64,000 nt of DNA from Oenanthe sinensis (lineage: Eukaryota > Streptophyta > Magnoliopsida > Apiales > Apiaceae): assembly GCA_028671895.1 (NCBI GenBank), contig CM053794.1, forward strand, positions 19,330,501 to 19,394,500, read 5' to 3'. The notes under the pieces were generated by a model. That model worked only from the letters and a program-made list of their open reading frames with translations. It did no database searches and had not been told where the DNA came from. The position numbers and the translations under genes were made by a program. Below are positions 46,966 to 61,081 of the stretch, one piece after another; positions within the stretch are counted from its first letter, which is position 1; the number at the start of each line of letters is the position of its first letter.

Positions 46966-48320
46966 ATGATTGATTGATTGATTTCATTACTTGTATAAGA
47001 TATTAATTATTTAAATTTGTGAAGTTATGTCACAATTTTTATATTTAAATTTTTATATTTGATTTTGGTATGATTTTTATTAAGTTGGAAATTATTAGAT
47101 AAAAAAATAAAATTTATTCACGTTTTAGTTAATAGACCGAAGAAATATGGGTCGCTCGTTCCTTTTTCTTCGGGATTTTGTCCGGAGCTCGTGCATATTG
47201 TAGTTATTACTAGTCAAATTTGGCTTCTATATATCTCTAGTTACACTCCTCTCTCCATAGAAATTTGGCTTCTATATATCTAGTCAAATAAGCAAGCCAA
47301 TGCCTAAAGAAGCATTAATACTTTAATGCTTCTGCACTTTGTCTTCTTCCTGTTTACATCCTACTTTCTCTCATTGCTATTTCTGTTTCTGCGAACAAGG
47401 CATCTGCAAAGAACCAAGGTGGTGAACTCAAATAACAAAAAGGTTAGCTTGTAAGTTGATACTACTATCGATCTACCTGTCTATCTATCTATTTATCTAT
47501 GTTTTCAATACAGATGCATGTACTGTATAGACACAGCATCCGGACACCTATCTTTTACTAACACCACTTGATTGTTAGAAGAAGAAAAACACAACGGAGT
47601 AGTTCTATGATCCACCAAGTGAGGTGACAAATTCTCCGCACATCAAGGAACCAAGTGAGTAGTTATATTTTCCTAGTGAAATCCTCCGTTTCAATTCTCA
47701 AATTACGTATATATACAGTTTGGCTTTTACATATTTTAAATATATGAATTTATCAAATATTATTTTTCAAAAGTATGGATTTACTATATATTATTTTTAA
47801 AATTTTCTTTATGGTGATTAAATTTTTATTTAGCAAAAAAGTTTTAAAAACAACTAAAATAACTATATATACTTTGTGTGAGTAATTTTAATATGCGTAA
47901 AAGTTAAAGTTTTCAAATAATATGATAGAGCTAATTTTCATCTTAAATTTCAGTAAAAGTAGGATGTATAAACGTGTATTTAAAATTGAGAAATAAATTG
48001 ACATTAAATATAAATAATAATGTCATTCAAATCAGTCGGAGAAGATCACAAATTAAACCACACAAATAATAGAAATTTTGAGTGGCAAGATCGATATAAT
48101 TTGATATAAATTTAATTTCAAAATGATGGGTTTGGTTAGATTTAAATTGACCTAAAATTAATAGTAAAAAATTGGGTCATTTTCGAATGTAACCCGAAAT
48201 TATATATATAATAAATAACTAATATATAACAATTCATTTATTATTTAAATTAATAATATATATTATTTAAATTAATATATATAATATATTAAGTATTTTA
48301 ATACAATTTCGACTAATATA

Positions 48321-48353
<33 letters not shown>

Positions 48354-48573
48354 TAATTTATTATTATTTATTATAACAGATGAATTACAAGTTTTGTTGT
48401 TTTGTATGATTCGAATTTGTCACTCCCAATACAAATCCAATCTGGTAAGAGAAATGGACACCCTACTACAAATAGACATGATCGCCCAAATCATGTGTCC
48501 GTGTGTAAAATCTGAATGTCTATAGACTTTTAGCCGAGGAAAAATTATGATGATGAAGAAGCACAATAAATAA
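46758..48573. other. Intergenic DNA between the retrotransposon nest and the MITE region
   Basis: It holds a repeated word AAGGTAACTTAGATTTTTT/AAAGTAACTTAGATTTTTT (46758 and 46806) and AT-rich DNA. A promoter-like zone lies at about 47200-47460, with repeated TTTGGCTTCTATATATCT (47219 and 47264) and pyrimidine-rich sequence. No coding frame is convincing there; an untranslated exon cannot be excluded. Confidence 0.4.
46921..46963. repeat. (TA)n microsatellite
   Basis: An uninterrupted TA dinucleotide run of about 43 bp. Confidence 0.95.
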
Positions 48574-48855
48574 TACTCCTCCCGTCCCATCCATTTTTTT
48601 ACGGTTTTTTTTTAATGTCTAACCTAATTTTTTAGGTTTTTAAAAATAGTAAAGTTTTAAAATATAAAAATCAACTACACTCATTACTTTACTCTAGTAG
48701 AGACTCATTTTATAACTTAAATATTAACGAGTCTTACCACTTTACTCATTTTTCTTAAACTTCTCCATTATTTCATTCATTTTTCTTGACTTTCATGCCC
48801 AACCTATTTATAAAGAAATATTTGTAAAGAAATGGGAGAGAGACGGAGGGAGTAC
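48574..48855. mobile_element. Stowaway-like MITE
   Basis: About 280 bp with terminal inverted repeats: TACTCCTCCCGTCCCATCC on the left, and GAGACGGAGGGAGTA on the right, which reads TACTCCCTCCGTC in reverse. The ends match the plant Tc1/mariner Stowaway consensus, and a TA target site fits. Confidence 0.8.
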
Positions 48856-49530
48856 TCTGTTAAATATTTAAACTTGCAAAATATTTATTTGACTTTGTAA
48901 TATAGGAGTATCTGAACCCAGATTTTATGTTCTGTAGCGCGATCTACTACAGATTGCTAGTTTGATTTTATCACTATATCTCAATAGTTCCAACTTTCAT
49001 TGTTTATTCAAACTCGTGGACCAAAGCTAGTGTTTGCGGTGCAAATTATATACATTTATACTCTGAAGACTATCCATTCAATCCAACGCAATGATATAAT
49101 TATTGCTGCACTGATATATATGCACAATTTTTTGTCCGGTTTGTATTGTCACATGACTCGCATGTTTCCTTTATTCATATTATTTGTGCACCTTGTCTTG
49201 TTACAAATATTTTATAAACAATGTTGTAAAAAATTTTAATCAAAATTTAATATAAAATAATTTATAACACTATCTTTCAATATCTGAAATATATGCTCAC
49301 AGCTTCAAGTGTCTTGCAAATTACTGTATTAATATAGTAGTATGTATTATATAGTAGTAAGAAATAAGGGCAGTTACATCTTGTTCCTGTTTGCTTGACA
49401 GGTTACATATCGTCATCTACTTCCCTGTTTCCTGGAAAACCATATAGTACGTACATATATACTAATTAAAGTAGACGTGTCTGCCTTACATGTATAATTA
49501 TCTTGACACGCATATACAGTACTTACTCTC
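48856..49530. other. Intergenic DNA, nothing recognised
   Basis: A 79-codon frame at 49000-49239 has no recognisable domain and AT-rich composition. It is not supported as a gene. Confidence 0.4.
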
Positions 49531-49731
49531 TAAGGCCCGTTTGTGTAAATTTATAGTTGAAAAAGTTGGTATATATGTATTTTTTCTGAAAATAAGTAAC
49601 TTATTTTTAAATTTGGAAATAAGATTTGGTCTTAAATTTCTAAAATAAATATTAATTTTCAAAAAAAATATGAAAATACTTTTTTTTTAAAAATAACTTA
49701 TTACTTATAAGATAAGCCAAACACCCCCTAA
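49531..49731. mobile_element. Short inverted-repeat MITE, hAT-like ends
   Basis: The left end TAAGGCCCGTTTG and the right end CCAAACACCCCCTA (reverse TAGGGGGTGTTTGG) form imperfect terminal inverted repeats around about 200 bp of AT-rich sequence. The superfamily is a guess from end sequences; the target duplication is not clear. Confidence 0.55.
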
Positions 49732-49769
49732 ATAAATTTGACATAACACAATCATTATCTACTCGTATA

Positions 49770-49920
49770 CTATAATAAATAGGTGAAAGAATAGAAGTTA
49801 TAATAAATAGGTGAAAAAGTTTATCCTCTATCGTCCCAGGTCCTGGGTTCGATCCTGGCTCACTCCGAGAATTTCTTTAGAACAGATATTCATTTTTAAG
49901 GTTATAAGCCAAATTAATCA
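49770..49920 (+). mobile_element. tRNA-derived SINE-like fragment
   Basis: GGTCCTGGGTTCGATCCTGG at 49840-49859 contains an RNA polymerase III B box, GGTTCGATCC. Such a box in intergenic plant DNA usually marks a tRNA-derived SINE. No clear A box or cloverleaf is present, so this is not a tRNA gene. The boundaries are uncertain. Confidence 0.45.
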
Positions 49921-51055
49921 AAAAAATAGGTGAAAAAGTTTTAACAGGTGAACTATGTTTAGAATTAATAATAATGTATTGAATTGATTTGATTTCCGCT
50001 TTATAGTTTAATTTGTGTCGATCATTAAAGTTTATTATATTAAATTTAAATATATTATTGATAAGATTTTAAATTATTTAATTAAATTATATATTAATGA
50101 CTGTTTTATGTAGTATAGATATATCACTAGTTACCGTTATCCTTTCTTACTAAGTTTTACTAGTAATTTTTTCCCTTTAACAGATTTAAGGAATGTATAT
50201 GTCTAATTACAAAACTTTTGTAGGTTTATACGAGGGTTCTTGGCCATACTTTATAATTGAAAGGAGTCATACTTATTTCATCAGCCAATAAATTCAAGGA
50301 AATATGACCATAGCTCCAAAAGAAACCCGAAGGTACAGACTTTTTTCGCATATATTGCATAGTTAAATAATGGTTGGTGATTATGATTGGATATAGAAAT
50401 AGGTTGCCTTTATGATCACCTAGGTAAATATCGTAGGTATTGCCCTTAAATAGTCACAAGATTACAAAGATTCAGAAAAAGTAAATCAAAAGCAGTAAGA
50501 ATTTTAATTTTCAAATGATATCACGAGGATTAATTCGGTTTTATCTCCGATTATTATTTTCTTAGAAAAGAAAGGGATAGTTAAATCTCATAATTTACTA
50601 TCAATTCATTTAATATTCCCTTTTTTAGAGGATAAATTTTCACATTTAATTTATGTGTTAGAGATACTAAAAAAATTTGTTCTTAAATGATATAACAATT
50701 TAAGAAATTTTTAATTAGACATATTAATAGAATACAAAAATCATTATATTTAATAAAATTATAGTTAATCCATTTATCTAAAACCTTTTTTAATACTCAA
50801 TTTCATAGTTATAACTTAAAACATTCTACATCCTAAAATCTAAAAATGACCTCTAGCCTGCATGGTGTTTCTTAATTTGTACCATGTGACATTCACGGAA
50901 CACAGGGCATGAAGTAAAATTTTATCAAGTCCAAAAAGATGGCCAAGTTATCAGTATACATGGAATTGATAAAACGAATCCCTAGCTAGTAGTAGTAGCT
51001 ACGCTGGGCCAGTAAAAAAATAAATACAGTATATACGACTATAATATCTACTGTG
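49921..51055. other. Intergenic DNA, nothing recognised
   Basis: AT-rich sequence without a coding frame or clear repeat. Confidence 0.4.
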
Positions 51056-51059
51056 TCTG

Positions 51060-51745
51060 ATTGGGCCATTTAAATAGGGCTCTAAAATGATTCGGGTGGA
51101 ACTGGACACCCCTCTACTCAAGTATTAGATTGTTTTATTTTTAGTTTATCCAAATTTGGGTCCGAGATGATTTTATTCGGATATAAACCAATAGCGGATA
51201 TTTGAGGTCCGGATCCAAACCGAATATGAGCCTGTATCGTATTTTCTCTTTTTTATTCGGGTATTTTATGATCACCTGAATATGATCTACTAACATTAAA
51301 TATTATTTTTTAACTATTAAAATAATTATTATTTAGTCTAAAATAAACTTGATACTATAAAAATATAATAATTACGAATTAAAACTTATATATATGATGA
51401 TAATTAATGCATGATCACGGTGAATAAATCATATTTTGTGAAAATTTAAAATTAAATAAGATATTAAAAATTTATAAAAGGATACCTATTTACCTACAAA
51501 AATAATGAGTTAAAAATATTATCTATATATGAGTTTGAATCGAATACGAACCATGGATCATATTTCGGTATTTGAGTAGGATTATTTTATAAAATATAAT
51601 ATAAGACCTAATGTGAGCGATTATATAAGTGCTCATACTCGGGATTATATTTTATTCGAATTTAATTTTTCCGCAATATTTGGATCGAAATGGATATGAG
51701 ACATTATATTTTCGAGCAGAATATAATTCCGAATCAATCCACACC
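51060..51745. repeat. Unclassified repeat rich in ATTCGG/GGATCC words
   Basis: GATTCGGGTGGAACTGGACACCC near 51091 (here in part, GGGTGGAACTGGACACCC) and GAATCAATCCACACCC near 51731 suggest two ends of one element. Between them lie TTCGGATAT and GGTCCGGATCC words similar in style to the duplicated repeat at 56520-57560. Confidence 0.35.
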
Positions 51746-54700
51746 CTTACATTTAAATACAATGAAGTGTGCTGTCTCATCCCCATAACTTTACTCTTTT
51801 CCACAGTAGAATATTTTTTTACTAGTATTTTGATATATACTGTATACTAATTTAGAGTAATTTCCGTGCAAGTCCCTAGGGCTGTCCTCACATTCAGACA
51901 CGCGTACGTCTTTAATCTCTCACCAGTTCATTTATTTGACATCTATAGTTCATACTAGATCTATGTTCATGGTTTCTACTTATAATCTCTTGGTTTCTCT
52001 AGCTAGGGTTCTTTTATCTCATACTCTTCTATTCTGTGTAGGGTTCTTGATTGGTCTCACATTTCTATGTTCTTTCGTGTTTATAATTAGACAACTCAGA
52101 GAAGTTATCACTAATCAACCTGGGTTCTTGTTAATATATATAAGCATATAATGATTGATTAGTCATATATATTGTTCAACTGCAGAGGGAATAATGAGCT
52201 CAAAGAGAGTTCAAAATCACAACATAGACCGACCAAAGAGAATGAAACTTGTCTAATGTGGGCAGATCAAATAACATCAGTGACAATATAGGTTAGATCT
52301 GAAAATATGAAATATATATTCTCCCCCCCTAGCTCTCTGTATTTTCCTCTTTTTCTTTTTGTCTTTGTGGGAGAAAAGTGATCTGCTAGTGTGCTACTAT
52401 ATTCCTGTTGGCCGTGTTACATTAAGCCTACCCGTCGCATTGTACTGTATGCTGGTCTTCTAAGACCTTTTAGGCTTCCAATGATTTAGTATTCCAGATG
52501 ATGCCAATTGAAGTAACCTATTTAATTTGCTCATAAAGTTTTACCTGAAACTAGCGTATTGTTTAAATTTCAATTTCATATTGAATCTGCATTAGTAAAG
52601 TTGAGGTTACCCATCTTACGTACCATCTACTCTTTATGTATTAAGGTGAGCTCAAATTATACTAATTACGACTACTGGTTAGAATATCTATCACAAACTA
52701 GCAAATATACTTGATCAAAGACATCATTAAAAATTGATTGTCAAACTAAGCTCGCTCCTGCTTCTGTCGTTCTCTGGTTTGGAGCTATACATCTGATAAT
52801 TTCTTAATGCAAAGCATCTGATGGCTTCACTCATGTTCAATTCAACAATGTACAACTACCTACAAGTGGTTAAGCTACAAACAAACCTGTACTGAGCCAA
52901 TGACATCAACACAAGTATATATCTACCCACACATATCTGGTCTAAGTTTGTCCATTAATGTCCCGTCTGTCATCCCAAAAAGAAAGTGCCTTCCTTCACG
53001 ATCGAAGAACCTTGTCCGTCCCTGTTGGCTACATCTCTATATATTAAGTTTCAGAAAAGATGCCTTATTCATTATGCATAAGAGAACATGAATTGATATG
53101 TTGCTTTTATTCTAGAGGTACAATGGACAATGACAAATGTGTCTGTCAAAATTAGCACCAACTACAAGTTTTAAGTTCGTCTTCCAAATTACAGAAGTTA
53201 TAAACCCACTACCAATATGATCACTCGACTGATTTTGCACTTCTTTGATTGTGAAAGTAATTGAAGTAACGGATCACATTCCTCAAATCGATAATTGGAC
53301 AATACTCTCTCTCTCTCTCCGTTCCTTCATAGTCTGTTTTATGTTTCTTAGCTATATATACATCTTATTTTACTTCATCTAAAATGCCCTTATTTAAGAT
53401 GAACTCTTGTTTGTTTCCTTTTCTGTTCTTCTTTTCCTTTATAAGCTGAACTCTTATTTAAGTTGCACTGTTTTCATAAACACCTCATCATCTATATATA
53501 AGCTAGTCTTGGAACAATGTTAGTTAATATAACAAAGAACAATAGGTATTTGCATAATGTGGACAACAAAATTACAGCATTGCTAAATCCAAAGAAGTAT
53601 AAAAATAAGGGACATATATTGTCAGCCCTGATCAGCATAAAGGAACAAACGCATCAAACTTATCTTTCTTTTTTCTTTTATATGAATTATTCTATTAATT
53701 AGTATAAAAATGTAAATTACAAGTGTAGAAGCAAACGGAAAACAATCCTATCCTCTTAAACACAATTATCCGCTCATGAATGTATGCAGTCATTACATTA
53801 TGGTTCATATTATTCTTATATTTTGTTTTTGCTGCTGGAGTTACCTGATCATTTTTAACGAAAATGACATGATTCATTTTCATAACTAATTACTTAAGCT
53901 TGCACATGATATTTGACAAGATCAATGAAGTTTAAAACACATCCCATTTGAGAAAGTAATTAATGCACCACATAAATATAGGGTATATTCCCGGCATTCC
54001 ATAATTTTGAGTAATTTTGATATACAAATTAAATATATTATATATTTTAATATAATTTAAAAAAAAATTATCATTAGAAACTTTATTTAATCTATTTCAA
54101 TAAGAAATTTGTAAATTCATAAAATTATAAGTGAATAATTTTTACTTAAAAGTCAAATTTAAGTTAATTTAAATTTAAAAACTTAAGTATGAGTAAAATT
54201 ATACACCTGGCCCCCCTTCTAATATATATGTTATGAGTATCTCTAATGGGAGTAACTATGATCATTAGTTAAAATAATGTAAAATAGATATTATATAAAA
54301 TTTGCTCAACCTCTAAAAAATTGTGTTCGAATGGTATTAACTATAACGAATAGCTATATTCAAAAAAGTTTTATTTTTTTTTAAATCCAACAATTATATT
54401 ACAACAATTATATTCTATGAGTTATATAGTAATTAAGTATATATATACATAAAAGGAAATATTATAAATAAAATTAAAATTGATTAATTTTTTTATTCAA
54501 AATTCAAAATATAAAAAATAAACTAAAAATTGAATAAATTGTTATAATATTTATATATAATAAATATTTAAAAAGAGCCATATATATTTTAAATAATTAT
54601 ATAAGTAATTAATAAATTTAGTTAGTAAAAAAATTACATTTAATTTTATATAAGATTAAAAATGTTAAATATAATATAAGTATTATAAACATATATATTA

Positions 54701-55667
54701 AATATAATATATATATATATATATGTATGTATATGTTGGGCTAAGTTTAAATAATGCGCAGTTAGGTTGAAAAAATACAACATGCTGATGTGGATATTTT
54801 TAGATAAAAGTTCTACACAGAAATAAAAGATGAAACCTTGATATTTATAATTTTACCTAACAAGAGTTTGGCGTTGAAGTGATACATATTTTACAAGATA
54901 TCTATAATCACATGACACGTAGACTTTTTAGTTAAGAGGTGAGTAGCCTTCGAGTTCCCTATTTCTGCATTTCATTTACGATTTGGCCCGCTTCACTCCT
55001 TTCTTTTTTCAATATTTCTTTTCATTATTTATTTTTTAGAATATATGTCAAGTGCACTTCTTTTTACATGTGTTTCAGCCAAGCAACTTCAACAATAACT
55101 GCGTATACTTTACATTCTGTATTGAAAGTATGATGAAACAAAAGGAGGTTAGTAAATTACTCACATCTCTGTTTACACCACTCTACATATATTTTAGTGT
55201 ATTAAATAGAACTATTATTTGTATTATTTTGTAAAATACATGCAGATAACAAGCATCCTTAATTCAATACTCTTAAAAGTTCATTAAAACAAATGCCTGA
55301 CAGGAACATAGATATTGATTTAAAACAAATGCCTGACATGAACATAGAAATACAAAGTGTGTGTCAAATCTTAGAGAAAAATGACTATTTGAAGGTGAGC
55401 AACATAATAGGATGAATACTTTCCAGTGCTGTTTACTGTGAACTTCTCGATTATATTTATGTCATTGGATGTTTATGGATGCCAAGTAATAGCACCAACT
55501 CCCATGTTAATTGTAGATATATTAAATGTAGTGTTTATTGAGTTTAATACAGTATAACCCTCCTTTAAAATCGTATCTTAAGACCTGAAAAAATATCACC
55601 AAGTTGGACATTTTTATGCTCTAAAATATTTACAATTGTATTTTTAGGAACTAAGCACATACAATAT
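51746..55667. other. Intergenic DNA, no supported gene
   Basis: A CT-rich tract lies at 53304-53322. A 36-bp tandem duplication (AAAACAAATGCCTGACA unit) lies at about 55280-55348. Very AT-rich DNA spans about 53990-54725. A hydrophobic 71-codon frame at 51936-52151 and others are of chance length and unrecognised. A non-coding transcript unit near 51880-52480 cannot be excluded but has no positive evidence. Confidence 0.4.
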
Positions 55668-58079
55668 ACATATTCCAAAAGAAAATTACAATAATTTATA
55701 AAATAATTACTAACATCTATGTATGTTAACTTTTCCGATCACACAAAAAGTACTTATAAATTATATATCAATCTAAAAATTTTCCATAAGTATGTCAACA
55801 AGGATGATCTAAACGTTGTTACAAAACTAAATCCACAACCAATCAAAAAGTATCATAATTTTTTTTAACTTTTAGAGTATATAAAACATATCTTCAATCG
55901 CTTAGCTAAAAAAACATATCTTTAATCAATAGAGAAGTTATAAAATTGTAACACTAATGTTAATTTGGATGGAAAAATTTATCATTTAAAAGAAGTTATC
56001 CCTTTGATAATATCGAAAAATATATATTATATAAGTTAGCTACCACCCATGCCAATTAAACAGAGAAATTGGTTTTTGTGAATGGAGGTACTCACTAACA
56101 ACCTCATGATTAAACCCTATATGCTATCATAAAATGCTTCTCAAAGTTAGGTTCACTTCACATGCAAAGAAAACATAGAGATCAGAGGGAGTCAGCTTTC
56201 TTACAATCTTTTTTTGGTTCCATAAAATAATTGTAGTACATTTTGGCTTTATGTTTCATTGTGGAAGTTCTTTAATCATATATCTTCCAATATTAGATAA
56301 TAATGCAAATATCTTGGCCTATAAAGTTATTTAAGTTAGGTTAACTGAGATTTTCTTATCAATTTGCATTTGAATATCAATTATTGTTACAATTAATCAG
56401 GTATATTAATGTATATTATTGGATTTTCTTCTAGTTTTGAGATTTTTTTGTGTAAATGTTTTTTATGCATTTAGTTGTATATATACAACAATAAACACAT
56501 AATTAGCTTCAATATTGTACTCATGTCACAATTCGGGTAAACAATTCGGTTTCAGATCAGACTAATTTTGGATCGGATCGATTTTCGGTTATAGTATATT
56601 TATATTCGGTTCATTTCACATCTGATCAGATTCAATTCAGATTCAGTTTTGGTTTTTCATAAATTGAATCAGTTTCGGTTCGGATCAGTACGATTTCGGT
56701 TTAGGTCAAAATCGGATTTATTCGGAAGAATTTTGGATAAAAATTGATTAAATTTGGTTCAGATCTTTTTCGAATTTATTATTTAAAACTAAATTTTGTC
56801 TGGATTTGAAAGTTCAATTCGATTAATCTTAAATAAATTTGAATCAATATTGAATTTAAATAAAGACCATTAAGCAAATTTGCCAAATAATAGTTAAAAT
56901 TTGATAAAATAATACTGAATAAAGTAATTATATCGATTAATTAGTATATTTCTCTAGTTCAGAATTTGGGTAATATAAAAAAATCACTAAATACTCGTAA
57001 TATAATAATTTTATAAAAAAATATTGAGGGCCGAATATAAATATAAATAAATTTTGTATGTACATATATAATATAGAATATTTATTTCTTTTTAGTATAT
57101 TAATTTATATTCACTTTTCTTTACTTTCCAGCAAATTCTAAATAAATATTATTCTTAATTTTTTTAATATTTTATTTTATGAATACATATATTATACGTA
57201 TGAATTATGTATAATTGTATAATGTATTTGTGAATATAACGAATTATAAGATTGTATGTATGAAATATACATATGGTATATTTTGAGCCATATTCAGTTT
57301 AATTTTTTATTAGGATTTGATCGATTCGGTTCATTATCGGATATGTTATTTTAGATTATTTTTGGTAAAAATAATGGTTCCGGATTATTTTCGGATCGGA
57401 TTGAAACGGTTTTCGGATCATTATCGGATTTGATTCTTTTGAACCGATATCGGTTCGGATCGGATTGTTTCGGATTCAATTACATTTTCGGATTATCAAA
57501 TTCGGATATAAAATCGGATCTCGTTTCCCTATATTCCGGTTTGGTTCTTCGGTTAGTTTTGTTATCCGCGTCTTAATGAGTCAAATCCTTTGGACGAATT
57601 AATTAGCTGGAACATACTGCTAGAAGTAAATCTGGTGAAGCATGATTTAGGTACTGATATTAATCCAACGAGTAGCGATAAATTAATGAAATGACAGTAG
57701 TAGCCTCTGTCTGTATCTTCATCTGATGGTTCAATATAATTCTTCGAAACAACCAAGTATGCAATTTGTGTTCTCATAGAAAGCTAGACTTTCTGGGACG
57801 GTTTTAATTTAATCGTTATCATATCAATTAAGTATAGCCAATCATTTATAAAATTAACTGAAGATTCCTAGTTTGGATTTCTGTGAAAACAAATGGATAG
57901 CCAGGGAAAGATTAATAACAATTAAGTTATTAAAAAATCACTAATATTACTTTTCACCGAGCAACATTCAATGATTTAAAATTTTTAAAAATAGTGTATC
58001 CCCAAGTGCACACAATAAGAGATGAGTTGTCAAATTTTAATTGACTTCTACTAATTAATGATAATAGCACCATGTATAC
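55668..58079. repeat. Tandem duplication, copy 1 (2.4 kb)
   Basis: It matches 58080-60632 in the same orientation over nearly its whole length. It starts near GAAAATTACAATAATTTATA and ends near AATTAATGATAATAGCACC. It contains a segment (about 56528-57555) dense in TTCGGTTCGGATCGG-like words. Compared with copy 2 it lacks about 136 bp near 57550. The last few hundred bases are the best conserved. Confidence 0.85.
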
Positions 58080-60632
58080 GAAAAAGAGAATTACAAAAAT
58101 TTATAAAATAATTTACTAACATCTATGTATGTTAACTCTTCCGATCACACAAAAAGTACTTATAAATTATATATCAATCTAAAATTTTTCCATAAGTATG
58201 ATGTAAATGTTATTACAAAACTAAATCCACAACCAATCAAAAGGTATCATACTTTTTTTAACTTTTAGAGTATAAAACATATCTTCAACCGTTTAGCTAA
58301 AAAAAACACATCTTTAATCAATAGAGAAGTTATAAAATTGTAACACTAATCTTAATTTGGATGGAAAAATTTATCAGTTAAAAGAAGTTATCCCTTTGAT
58401 AATATCGAAAAATATATATTATAGAAGTTAGCTAGCACCCATGCCAATTAAACAGAGAAATTGGTTTTTGTGAATGGAGGTACTCACGACCAACCTCATG
58501 ATTAAACCCTATATCCAATCATAAAATACTTATCAAAGTTGGGTTCACTTCACATGCAAAGAAAACATAGAGATCAGAGGGAGTCATCTTTCTTACAATC
58601 TTTTTTTGGTTCCATAAAGTAATTGTAGTCACGTTTTGGTTTTATGTTTCATTGTGGAAGTTCTTTAATCATTTATATTCCAATATTAGATAATAATGCA
58701 AATATCTTGGACTATAAAGTTATTTAAATTAGGTTAACTGAGATTTTCTTATCAATTTGCATTTGAATATCAATTTGCATTTGAATATCAATTATTGTTA
58801 CAATCAATCAGGTATATTAATGTATATTATTGGATTTTCTCCTAGTTTTGAGATTTTTTTTGTGTAAATGTTTTTTATGCATTTAGTCGTATATATACAA
58901 CAATAAACACATAATTAGCTTCAATATTGTACTCATGTAACAATTCGGGTAAACAGTTCGGTTTCATAACAGACCAATTTTGGAACTGATCGGATCGATT
59001 TTCGGTTATAGTACATTTATATCTGGTTCGATTCGGATCTAATCTGATTCGGTTCGGATCCAGTTTCGATTTTGCATAAATTGAATCGGTTTTGGTTCGG
59101 ATCGGTACCATTTTGGTTTACGTCAAAATCTGATTTATTCAGATAAAAAACGGATTAAATTCGGTTCGGATCTTTTTCGGATTTATTATTTATAACTAGA
59201 TTTTGTTTGAATTTGAAAATTTAATTCGAATAATTTTAAATATATTTGAATCAATGTTGAATTTAAATAAAGATCATTAAGCAAATTTGCCAAATAGTAG
59301 TTAAAATTTGATAATAATACTGAATAAAGTAATTATATCGATTAAATAGTATATTTCTCTAGTTCAGACTTTGGTTAATATAAACAAAATCATTAAATAC
59401 TCGTAATATAATAATTTTATAAAAAAATATTGAGGGCCATATATAAATATAAATAAATTTTGTATGTACATATATAATATAGAATATTTATTTCTTTTTA
59501 GAATATGGATTTATATTCACTTTTCTTTACTTTCCAGCAAATTCTAAATAAATATTATTCATAATTTTTTTAATATTTTATTTTACGAATACATGTATTA
59601 TACGTATGAATAATGTATAATTGTATAATGTATTTGTGAATATAACGAATTATAAGATTGTATGTATGAAATATGCATATGGTCTAGTTTGAGCCATATT
59701 CAGTATGTATAATTTTTTATTAGGATTTGATCGATTCGGTTCATTATCGGATATGTTATTTTAGATTATTTTTGGTTAAAATTTTAGTTCTGAATTATTT
59801 TCGGATTGGATTGAATCGGTTTTCGGATCATTATCGGATTTGATTCTTTTGAACCGATATCGGTTCGGATCGGATTGTTTCGGATTGAGTTACATTTTCG
59901 GATTATCAAATTCGGATACAAAATTGGATCTCGATTCTCTACATTCCGCTTCAATTCTTTGGATAGAGACCCATTTTGCTAGTTCTACTCGTGTCAATTT
60001 GACAATAATACATAAAAATCAATACCCCGTAATCTCTATCTTTCTATTCGTGAAATAGCATCAGAAATATCTTTAATTAGGTGGTTTTTAATTATCTTAG
60101 TTTTGTTATCCGCGTCTTAATGAGTTAAATCCTTTGGACGAATTAATTAGCTGGAACATACTGCTAGAAGTAAATCTGGTGAAGCATGATTTAGGTACTG
60201 ATATTAATCCAACGAGTAGCGATAAATTAATGAAATGACAGTTGTAGCCTCTGTCTGTATCTTCATCGGATGGTTCAATATAATTCTTCGAAACAACCAA
60301 GTATGCAGTTTGTGTTCTCATAGAAAGCTAGACTTTCTGGGACGGTTTTAATTTAATCGTTATCATATCAATTAAGTATAGCTAATCATTTATAAAATTA
60401 ACTGAAGATTCCTAGTTTGGATTTCTGTGAAAACAAATGGATAGCCAGGGAAAGATTAATAACAATTAAGTCATTAAAAAATCACTAATATTATTTTTCA
60501 CCGAGCAATATTCAACGATTTAAAGCTTTTAAAAAAACGGTTTTTGTAGTGTGTGACCAAGGATACACAATAAAAGTCTAGTTGTCAAATTTTAATTGGT
60601 TTCTAATAATTAATGATAATATCCTCTATATG
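58080..60632. repeat. Tandem duplication, copy 2 (2.55 kb)
   Basis: Direct repeat of copy 1. It has an extra roughly 136-bp segment at about 59963-60098 and an extra 18-bp repeat (CAATTTGCATTTGAATAT) near 58772. The extra segment includes AGAGACCCATTTTGCTAG, which may be the true end of the TTCGG-rich mobile element that copy 1 lost. Confidence 0.85.
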
Positions 60633-61034
60633 CAAAAAACACCCAACCAATAAAAATAAATCACCTCATAAATGTGTTATTAAAGTAAGCGATTAATGTA
60701 CTCTTATGGGCACACATTAGAAAGACCCTTGAAAAAATACAAACAATGATTTAAGCAATTGCATGTGTACCCACATGAAATATGAAGCATCAAAATTCAT
60801 TACTGTCATGGTTTTAATTTGTAAGTGCATCCAATAGCTCTTATGATTCCACAGAAACATAACTAGACAAAATGAGCCGTACACAAGTTTTAGTACCATA
60901 TTCTAAGAGTTGAAACCTCTTATTGTTGGACTGTTGGAGATATATATCTACATCAACTTTAAATTATTCGATTCTTTCATGTAGTTTGCATCATGAACAA
61001 ACATAATGTCTTGACCTCAAAATTAATCTTTAAT

Positions 61035-61081
<47 letters not shown>

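Noticed and set aside
49840..49859. tRNA gene
   Set aside because: Only a B box and T-arm-like segment are present; no acceptor stem, anticodon arm or A box can be drawn. Kept as a SINE-like fragment.
51936..52151. Hydrophobic 71-codon frame as a small membrane protein
   Set aside because: AT-rich sequence yields such frames by chance; no homology or context supports it.
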